From positions 1-13,903 of the forward strand of contig JALTYW010000116.1 of assembly GCA_027046415.1 (NCBI GenBank): 13,903 nt of DNA, given 5' to 3'. The translations under genes were made by a program, and so were the position numbers. This document shows, piece by piece, positions 1 through 5,817 of this stretch. This DNA is from Sulfurovum sp. GTDB lineage: Bacteria > Campylobacterota > Campylobacteria > Campylobacterales > Sulfurovaceae. Under the pieces are notes generated by a model that was not told the DNA's origin, searched no databases, and worked only from the letters and a program-made list of their open reading frames with translations. The stretch's first letter is position 1. Each line of letters begins with the position of its first letter.

Positions 1-1
1 G

Positions 2-415
2 TTCTACAGTGCTTTTTTTTTTTTTTTTACCAACCTTGTGGGTATTGTGCTTGCAGCAGCTCTGACCTTTACGGTACTTGGGTTCTCTCCCCTGCATCTT
101 GCAAGAAAGGGGGTGATGATGTGGCTTATGATCGTTGTGCTTGTTGCCATGCCTCTTTACAATGCATTCAGACAGATGCAGGAAGATATTGCAATACAGA
201 GCACCCTCACACACCATACTTTCAATGTAGGCAGACATGATGTGACGCTCAACAACGTAAAAGTGTTGCATCAGGGAGAGAAAGAGACCATTATGTGTAA
301 AGTGGTTAGTACAGGCATACTTTCACCTGAAGAGAAACAACGTTTGAAAGAGGCTATACTTCAGGGCATTCATAAAAAAGCGGCGGTGGTTGTGAGTTAT
401 CGGTATAGGCTATAA
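2..415 (+). CDS. DUF389-type membrane protein, C-terminal part (5' truncated)
   Basis: The frame is open from the first bases of the window to a TAA at 413-415, giving 137 visible residues. A GTG at 38 could be read as a start, but codons before it continue the same hydrophobic segment, so the gene almost certainly begins outside the window. The visible part has two hydrophobic helices, one around FTNLVGIVLAAAL and one around MMWLMIVVLVAMPL, joined by a short loop with LGFSPLHLARKG. A soluble, charged tail of about 80 residues follows. The TNLVGIVLAAALTF segment resembles the last membrane repeats of DUF389 (TIGR00341-like) proteins, whose function is unknown; this family call is from memory of the pattern. 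The odd feature is a run of 16 T (13-28) that encodes five consecutive Phe in the first helix. The DUF389 name is fairly likely; the truncation is certain. Confidence 0.6.
   Translation, partial: FYSAFFFFFTNLVGIVLAAALTFTVLGFSPLHLARKGVMMWLMIVVLVAMPLYNAFRQMQEDIAIQSTLTHHTFNVGRHDVTLNNVKVLHQGEKETIMCKVVSTGILSPEEKQRLKEAILQGIHKKAAVVVSYRYRL
13..28 (+). repeat. Homopolymeric T16 tract inside a coding region
   Basis: Sixteen consecutive T lie in the DUF389-type gene. Fifteen of them form five TTT codons in the frame that runs to the stop at 413-415. A tract of this length is prone to slipped-strand mispairing, and a change of one or two bases would break the frame. It could therefore be a phase-variation switch, or a sequencing/assembly length error close to the window edge. 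Confidence 0.9.
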
Positions 416-437
416 CACATGCTTAGCGTTATTTTTT
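412..437 (+). terminator. Weak candidate intrinsic terminator
   Basis: A short imperfect stem starts just before the DUF389 stop codon. The arms ATAACAC (412-418) and GCGTTAT (426-432) pair with one A/C mismatch around a 7-nt loop, followed directly by six T (432-437). The stem is weak and AT-rich, but the U tract is in the right place and a promoter for the next operon lies just downstream. Confidence 0.4.
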
Positions 438-462
438 CTAAAGAGGATTAAGTTTTATTCTT

Positions 463-490
463 TATAATAATAAATCATTAATTAAGGAAA
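463..490 (+). promoter_or_regulatory. Promoter -10 and ribosome binding site of the MoxR operon
   Basis: A perfect TATAAT lies at 463-468, preceded by T-rich sequence and no clear -35, which is the usual housekeeping promoter style in Campylobacterota. The expected transcription start is near 475. AAGGAAA at 484-490 is well placed for the ATG at 495. This is the only obvious promoter for the three overlapping genes downstream. Confidence 0.6.
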
Positions 491-494
491 TGTA

Positions 495-1415
495 ATGCAG
501 GAAAAAGTAGCGCTTTTAATGAAAAATTTATCTTCAGTCATTGTAGGCAATGAAGAGGCAATTGAACAGGTGTTGATAACACTCTTTTCCAAAGGTCATT
601 TGCTTATTGAAGATGCACCTGGGTTGGGTAAAACACTATTAGCGCGTTCACTTGCCGGTTCGATTGATTCAGATTTTAAGCGTATTCAGTGTACACCTGA
701 CCTGCTTCCTTCAGATATTACCGGTGTCTCTGTATATCATTCTGTAAGCGATACGTTCCATTTTAAACCGGGACCTCTTTTTGCCAATATTTTACTGGTC
801 GATGAAATCAATCGTGCCACTGCACGAACCCAGTCTGCACTTTTGGAAGCGATGGCTGAAAGACAGGTAAGTGTGGATTCACAAACACACAGCCTGCCTG
901 CTCCCTTTATGGTCATAGCCACACAAAACCCGGTTGAGCATTATGGAACATATGCATTACCGGAGGCACAACTGGATCGATTTTTTATGAAAATCTCTTT
1001 AGGGTATCCGACATTGGAGTCTGAGGTTAAAATTATCAAGCAGGAGATTCAAGAGCAACGTGCTATAGAGTCTTTACAAACAGTACTCACCGGAGAAGAT
1101 ATTCTAAAAATACAGTCTCAAATACATCAAGTTTTTATCCATGACTCCCTAATTGAATATATCGCTTCAATCATGATGAAAACACGCAGACACAAAGCTG
1201 TCAGTTTGGGGGTAAGCCCTCGTGGTTCTATTTCTCTAACCAAGGCTGCAAAAGCATTAGCGTTTATGAGAGGGAAAGAGGCGGTAACACCTGAAATGAT
1301 TAAGTCTTTAGTGCATCCTGTCCTTGCACACCGTATTGTCCTTAAAGAACCAAGCAGTGCTGCGCTGGTTTTGGATGAAGTTGTCAATAGTATCGAGGTA
1401 CCAATACTTCGATGA
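495..1415 (+). CDS. MoxR-family AAA+ ATPase
   Basis: Cytoplasmic AAA+ ATPase of the MoxR family, thought to act as a chaperone-like remodeller for a partner protein encoded alongside; the exact client is unknown. The 306-residue length is normal for the family. Visible motifs are Walker A APGLGKT (residues 41-47, Lys46), Walker B ILLVDEINRA (99-108, Asp103/Glu104), sensor 1 IATQNP (141-146, Asn145), the arginine-finger region LPEAQLDRF (155-163, Arg162), and the C-terminal lid with a sensor 2-like SPRGSISL. The start ATG is supported by AAGGAAA upstream. Its stop overlaps the start of the DUF58 gene in ATGA, so the two are probably translationally coupled. The MoxR-DUF58-transglutaminase grouping is a recurrent bacterial gene set. 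No von Willebrand A (BatA/BatB-type) genes follow, unlike larger MoxR clusters. Confidence 0.93.
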   Translation: MQEKVALLMKNLSSVIVGNEEAIEQVLITLFSKGHLLIEDAPGLGKTLLARSLAGSIDSDFKRIQCTPDLLPSDITGVSVYHSVSDTFHFKPGPLFANILLVDEINRATARTQSALLEAMAERQVSVDSQTHSLPAPFMVIATQNPVEHYGTYALPEAQLDRFFMKISLGYPTLESEVKIIKQEIQEQRAIESLQTVLTGEDILKIQSQIHQVFIHDSLIEYIASIMMKTRRHKAVSLGVSPRGSISLTKAAKALAFMRGKEAVTPEMIKSLVHPVLAHRIVLKEPSSAALVLDEVVNSIEVPILR

Positions 1416-2638
1416 GTGAAGAGATTATAAAAGAGTTGGATTTTGTCGATCAATTTCTAAAAAAACTTACACTAAAAAAATCTATACTTATACTGCTTGT
1501 TATACTTCTTCTAATCGCTTATAACCGTGGTATTGCACTTATCTATGCACTTGTAGCACTTATTGTAGCAACCTACATTGTCGCATACTTTGTACCCATC
1601 TATGCATTACGCTCGGTGAAAGTAAAAAGAGAAATGAAACACGCAGTCACGCAAGGGGAATCGCTTAAAGTGGTCTATAGACTCTCACATACACACTTTT
1701 TTCCGCGTTATATGGTGATGCTGCAAGATATCCTTCCTTTTGTCGGGTATGCAAAGAATGACTTCCTGATACCTGTCTTAAAAAACAATACCTCTATTGA
1801 ATATCAATTTATATGTAAAATAAGAGGTGAACATTCATTGGGTCCAATTGTCTTGGAATCGGGTTTCCCACTTGGTATCAATACGTCTAAAATGATTTTA
1901 AAAGACACCTGTGATACGGTTTTGGTCTATCCCCGATACTTTCCTCTCAAAAAAATGCCTCTGCATGCAACACTGAAATATCTGCATCAGGGTGACTACC
2001 CTGTAGAGAAAACTTCCGGGGTAGATGAGTTTATAGGTGTGAGAGAATACCGTTTTGGTGACCCCGTTAAGCATATACACTGGGCTAGTTCTGCTAAGGC
2101 TGGAGAACTTATTGTCAAAGAGTTCAATGATGTCAGTGAAAGTTCTATTACAATTGTTTTGGATCTTCATAGAGACAAAAACTTTGGGAAGGGAGAACAT
2201 ACTACGCTTGAGTATGCTGTGAAAATCACTGCCTCTCTGGCTGTATATGCACTTGAACACAATATCACACTTCATATCTATGCGCAAGGAAAAAAGAGAG
2301 TAGCACTACAGAATCTAAAGGGTAAAGAGCATATTAAGAGGGTATTGGAAGTGTTGGCTCGCGTAAAATCAGATGGTGAGCAAAGCTATGAACATGTTAT
2401 TCATAGATTGTCTCATGTATCAGGAAACGCTACCCTGGTTCTTTTTCAAAACAATGAAACTCTGGATAAAACCGTTACCGAGCTTGAGCAAAAAGGCTAC
2501 AATATCATTTTGTGTAATTTTAAAACCTACTCGTTTAAGCATGTACCGACACCAAGCAGTGTGAAACACTACCGCTATCACAATAGGAATTATTATGAGA
2601 TTGTTTGTGGTGCAAACATTGAGGAGATGTTTTCGTGA
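1412..2638 (+). CDS. DUF58 domain protein, membrane-anchored
   Basis: DUF58 protein of 408 residues; its biochemical role is not established. Residues 24-36 and 41-62 form two N-terminal membrane helices, followed by a large soluble part. The family signature region is at 206-238 and includes REYRFGDPVKHIHW (211-224) and GELIVKEF (231-238). The C-terminal part resembles a von Willebrand A-like fold, with IVLDLHRDK at about 248-256. The metal-binding DxSxS pattern is absent there, so metal-dependent adhesion is not predicted. GAGGTA (1395-1400) precedes the ATG, which overlaps the MoxR stop (ATGA). The 3' end overlaps the next gene (GTGA). Such coupling suggests that the ATPase, this protein and the transglutaminase-like protein act together at the inner membrane. 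The family assignment is strong; the function is inferred only from context. Confidence 0.9.
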   Translation: MSEEIIKELDFVDQFLKKLTLKKSILILLVILLLIAYNRGIALIYALVALIVATYIVAYFVPIYALRSVKVKREMKHAVTQGESLKVVYRLSHTHFFPRYMVMLQDILPFVGYAKNDFLIPVLKNNTSIEYQFICKIRGEHSLGPIVLESGFPLGINTSKMILKDTCDTVLVYPRYFPLKKMPLHATLKYLHQGDYPVEKTSGVDEFIGVREYRFGDPVKHIHWASSAKAGELIVKEFNDVSESSITIVLDLHRDKNFGKGEHTTLEYAVKITASLAVYALEHNITLHIYAQGKKRVALQNLKGKEHIKRVLEVLARVKSDGEQSYEHVIHRLSHVSGNATLVLFQNNETLDKTVTELEQKGYNIILCNFKTYSFKHVPTPSSVKHYRYHNRNYYEIVCGANIEEMFS

Positions 2639-4833
2639 AGCAATTGCATAAAAATATATTTGTTTCACTCTTTTTTGTGCAAAGCTCGGCTGTGATAGCA
2701 AGCCTCGGTTTTGTCCATGCACTTATCTATATCGTAGCAATTATATGGTCGCTTTATTATGCCTATACACATTTAGAGCAACAAGAGAATAGTGAAACAC
2801 TGAAAAATACTATTTTAGGTTTGGGGCTTATCCTTTTTTTCCCTCAGTTGCTTATGGAGTCCATGTTTAGCTCTTTGATTTCATTGCTTGCGTGGCTTTT
2901 GGTTGCCATGAATATCTCATTGAAAACACGACGGGATCTCTATTTTTCGATTTTGGGAACGTTTGTACTCATTCTTTATGCAACAGCGACACAAAAACAA
3001 AGCAGTATTTTATTGTATCTGAGTGTCTATACACTTTCGAGTATGTTACTATTGGTACATAACTACTTTAACACACTTCTTGAACGTTCACAGATAAAGC
3101 ATCTCAGTGAAGCAAAAACAGCAACCCTCTATCTGAGTGTGATCATTACGGTTATTGCCAGTTTTATCTATCTTTTGGTACCACGTCCTGAGCCTATGCA
3201 AATAGGATTTTTGCCCGCGGGAGGAGAGAAGTATTATATGGATAAATCTTGGAAGAAAGAGGCTACAAACAAAAAGGGAGAAGCACCGGAACAAAACAGA
3301 TATGACAATGAATCTTTACAGAAAAAAATGCCAAATCCTGCTACGAATGCTCAAATGGGGAATACGTATCCATTGGAACCGACAATCTCCCAAAAATCTT
3401 TTCAAAACAGGCTGGTATTTTATATGCAGGGATCGCAACCACAGTACCTCAGAGGCATGGTATATGACTACTTTGACGGCAAGCAGTGGATGCAAACTGA
3501 TAGAGTACTGGAAAAACTACTGTTGAAAGATCAGGAAATCAGTTTTACAAAGACATCCAAAAAGAGCAAAAAATATACTATTACCGTAGAGACAACGCCA
3601 AACAGGGCAAAGCTGATTTATACTCCTACCAATATCAGCAGGCTCTATTTCCCAGGCAGTGTGATTGCGCGAGATAAAATGGGAACACTCTATGCGCCAC
3701 ATGCGCTAAAGCAAAAAAGTTTTTACTCTGTAGATGTTGAATCCCTGTGGATAGCCAACCATCCAAAACTTCGTTTTAGCACATTACATAATAAAACGGC
3801 GTATCTTCAACTGCCTAAAAACTTCTCAAAAAAGATTCAAGCATTAGCACACAAGATAGCAAACAAGGGAACTGATCTTGAAAAAAGTATGGCTATTGAG
3901 AAGTATCTGCGCAACAATTTCAACTATAGTTTAGAGACAGTATTTGCCCCAAAAGGGGAAGATGCTTTGGAAAATTTTCTATTTCATAGCCATTATGGAC
4001 ATTGTGAATACTTTGCTTCATCCATGGTTTTAATGTTACGCTCTGTCAATATCCCTGCACGTCTGGTTCATGGATACAATGCCACAACATATAACCCCAT
4101 TACAGGTTTTTATGAGATTTACAGACTGAATGCGCATGCTTGGGTTGAAGCATATATTGAGAATGTAGGATGGGTAAGTTTTGAACCGACAAGTACGTAT
4201 GTTTTACCACAAAAAAAAGATGCAATAAACAATACATCCCAAGAACTTGCTGCATATATAGACACACTCAAAAAGATGGAACAGTATCAACAATATCGTG
4301 GCGTTTTCAAAGATATATATTCCTACGGACTGGCTGTTGCTGAAGCCATAAACAATATAATTTTTATGATAGGTGAATCTATGTTGGCAGGTGCTAAGTT
4401 GATTGCATATTTTTTGATACATATAGGTATATATCTATTGTTTCTTGCGTTATTTGTCTTTTACCTATGGCACAGATACAGTAGCTTTTTTTATCAATGG
4501 ATTACTGCAAGAGAGATCTCTTCTTGTCAAGATGAGCAATACAGGATGATGCATCAGAGCCTACAAAAACTGTTTGCACATTATGGAAGCGAGTTAAAAA
4601 CAGGTGAAACCCCTCTTGAATATGCCAAACGCCTTTCACTTGAGTACCCAGAGTTTCAAAGTGTTATTCAAGCGTTTTATACCGCAGTTGATCAAAAAAG
4701 CTATTACAAACATATGCAGGATATTGATGCAGAAAAGATGAAATCTTTAGCTTTAAAGTTGTGCCAAATAACAAAAGAACCTCCCTCTTTTATAGAGAGA
4801 GTAAAGAGAATATTGCAAGGCTCCAAGTTTTGA
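2635..4833 (+). CDS. TgpA-like membrane protein with periplasmic transglutaminase-like domain
   Basis: A 732-residue inner-membrane protein. Several helices occupy roughly residues 8-180, followed by a large periplasmic domain and one more helix at about 586-612. A cytoplasmic tail (about 625-715) resembles DUF4129. The transglutaminase core is clear: the nucleophile Cys457 sits in YGHCEYFAS, His501 in NAHAWVEAY, and the third catalytic position is Glu517 in WVSFEPTS, where Asp is common. The architecture matches TgpA of Pseudomonas; family members are thought to be thiol hydrolases or transferases acting on proteins or peptides, but the substrate is unknown. The start is GTG at 2635, overlapping the DUF58 stop (GTGA), with GAGGAG at 2621-2626. 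It ends 11 bp from the convergent tyrA stop, with no terminator visible between them. Confidence 0.88.
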   Translation: MKQLHKNIFVSLFFVQSSAVIASLGFVHALIYIVAIIWSLYYAYTHLEQQENSETLKNTILGLGLILFFPQLLMESMFSSLISLLAWLLVAMNISLKTRRDLYFSILGTFVLILYATATQKQSSILLYLSVYTLSSMLLLVHNYFNTLLERSQIKHLSEAKTATLYLSVIITVIASFIYLLVPRPEPMQIGFLPAGGEKYYMDKSWKKEATNKKGEAPEQNRYDNESLQKKMPNPATNAQMGNTYPLEPTISQKSFQNRLVFYMQGSQPQYLRGMVYDYFDGKQWMQTDRVLEKLLLKDQEISFTKTSKKSKKYTITVETTPNRAKLIYTPTNISRLYFPGSVIARDKMGTLYAPHALKQKSFYSVDVESLWIANHPKLRFSTLHNKTAYLQLPKNFSKKIQALAHKIANKGTDLEKSMAIEKYLRNNFNYSLETVFAPKGEDALENFLFHSHYGHCEYFASSMVLMLRSVNIPARLVHGYNATTYNPITGFYEIYRLNAHAWVEAYIENVGWVSFEPTSTYVLPQKKDAINNTSQELAAYIDTLKKMEQYQQYRGVFKDIYSYGLAVAEAINNIIFMIGESMLAGAKLIAYFLIHIGIYLLFLALFVFYLWHRYSSFFYQWITAREISSCQDEQYRMMHQSLQKLFAHYGSELKTGETPLEYAKRLSLEYPEFQSVIQAFYTAVDQKSYYKHMQDIDAEKMKSLALKLCQITKEPPSFIERVKRILQGSKF

Positions 4834-4844
4834 TGTTGAATATT

Positions 4845-5684
4845 TTAAAGAATATCATGTAACCCGTTTGCCTCTTTCATCCAGTTATTCAGTTCTCCCC
4901 ACGCATCATCCTCAACCATCTGACGACAGGCTTTGAGTTCTTTTTCAAATGCCTCTATCGCATCGATAAGATTGGTTTTGTTTTGCCTGAAAATATCTTC
5001 CCACATACTGGGGCTCGATTTGGCGATACGGCTCATATCTTTAAACCCGCCGCCTGCAAGGGCGACAATGCTTTGGGGATCTTCCTGACGCATGACGGCA
5101 TTGGCAAGGGCATAGCTGAGTGCATGGGGCATGTGGGAGATGAAGGCAGCATGGCGGTCATGGGCTTTGGCATCCATAAAGACCAGTTTCATACCGATAG
5201 AGGTAAAGAGCTTTTTGGCTATGGTCTGCTGTACTTCACCACTCTTTTCCATATCACACAGTACAACCACTTTGCCTTCATAAAGGTTAGGAAGTGCAGC
5301 GGACGGACCGAACTTCTCCGTTCCTGTCATAGGGTGTGCGGTGACAAAAAAGTGTCTGGTTTCTTTGGGAATACTCTCGGAAATTTTTGCCTTGGTACTA
5401 CCTAGATCAATGACGGTACAGTCTGGGTTTTTGGGATGAAGCTGCTGTGCTACGGAGATGATGCCGTCTACGGGAATGGTCAGGATGATAATGTCACAGT
5501 CACTGATGGCATCGAGGGAATCAACCACCTTGTCAACCAGTCCAAGCTTTAGTGCTTCTGTGCAGTGTTCCGGGTTGTGATCGAGTCCGACAAAGTGGTG
5601 CTTTGCCCCTGTTTTCTGAAGTGCAAGCGAGAAAGAACCGCCCATCAGTCCCAGTCCCACAATACCGATCTTCTTTGCTTTCAT
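4845..5684 (-). CDS. tyrA: Prephenate dehydrogenase
   Basis: NAD-dependent oxidative decarboxylation of prephenate to 4-hydroxyphenylpyruvate, the tyrosine branch of aromatic amino acid synthesis; cytoplasmic. The protein is 279 residues from the ATG at 5684-5682. A Rossmann nucleotide-binding motif GIVGLGLMGGSFS lies at 7-19. Further family motifs are TAHPMTGTEKFG (115-126), DRHAAFISHMPHALSYA (176-192) containing the conserved active-site His, and GGGFKDMSRIA (211-221). It is a monofunctional enzyme with no chorismate mutase domain and no obvious C-terminal ACT domain. The frame is open further upstream to 5891, but that would run into bamA; the chosen start begins just before the Rossmann strand and has AGGGAAG about 5 nt upstream. 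It is divergent from bamA, a neighbourhood also found in C. jejuni as I recall it. Confidence 0.95.
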   Translation of the reverse strand: MKAKKIGIVGLGLMGGSFSLALQKTGAKHHFVGLDHNPEHCTEALKLGLVDKVVDSLDAISDCDIIILTIPVDGIISVAQQLHPKNPDCTVIDLGSTKAKISESIPKETRHFFVTAHPMTGTEKFGPSAALPNLYEGKVVVLCDMEKSGEVQQTIAKKLFTSIGMKLVFMDAKAHDRHAAFISHMPHALSYALANAVMRQEDPQSIVALAGGGFKDMSRIAKSSPSMWEDIFRQNKTNLIDAIEAFEKELKACRQMVEDDAWGELNNWMKEANGLHDIL

Positions 5685-5741
5685 GCCGCTTCCCTGTATG
5701 CTTAAATTCCCCTCCAGATACGCTCTTGGGGCGTTTGTGGG

Positions 5742-5747
5742 ATTATA
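5742..5747 (-). promoter_or_regulatory. tyrA promoter -10
   Basis: On the minus strand a perfect TATAAT preceded by TGC (extended -10) lies 57 nt upstream of the tyrA ATG. A run of A lies just upstream, and no -35 is evident. This gives a leader of about 50 nt. Confidence 0.6.
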
Positions 5748-5760
5748 GCATTTTTTCATA

Positions 5761-5780
5761 CGTCTCTTATTGAAAAGACG
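5761..5780. promoter_or_regulatory. Inverted repeat in the tyrA/bamA divergent promoter region
   Basis: CGTCT (5761-5765) and AGACG (5776-5780) are perfect inverted arms. With one C/A mismatch and two more T/A pairs they leave a 4-nt loop. The repeat lies between the tyrA -10 and a candidate bamA -10 (TAAAAT, 5782-5787), so it could be an operator or a short hairpin. No known regulator site is recognised. Confidence 0.35.
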
Positions 5781-5781
5781 A

Positions 5782-5811
5782 TAAAATTGATGCAAATTAT
5801 TTTCAAGGTGA
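5782..5811 (+). promoter_or_regulatory. Candidate bamA promoter -10 and ribosome binding site
   Basis: TAAAAT (5782-5787) is a plausible -10 for bamA, giving a start near 5794. AAGGTGA (5805-5811) is a good ribosome binding site 6 nt before the ATG at 5818. The -10 is a weaker match than that of tyrA. Confidence 0.4.
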
Positions 5812-5817
5812 CACTCC

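Noticed and set aside
4836..4858. AT-rich palindrome-like sequence at the convergent gene ends
   Set aside because: ATATT/AATAT arms are too short and AT-only to form a credible terminator.
4983..5405. 140-codon open frame on the plus strand inside tyrA
   Set aside because: It is antisense to a strongly recognised gene, has no family motifs and no ribosome binding site; a shadow frame.
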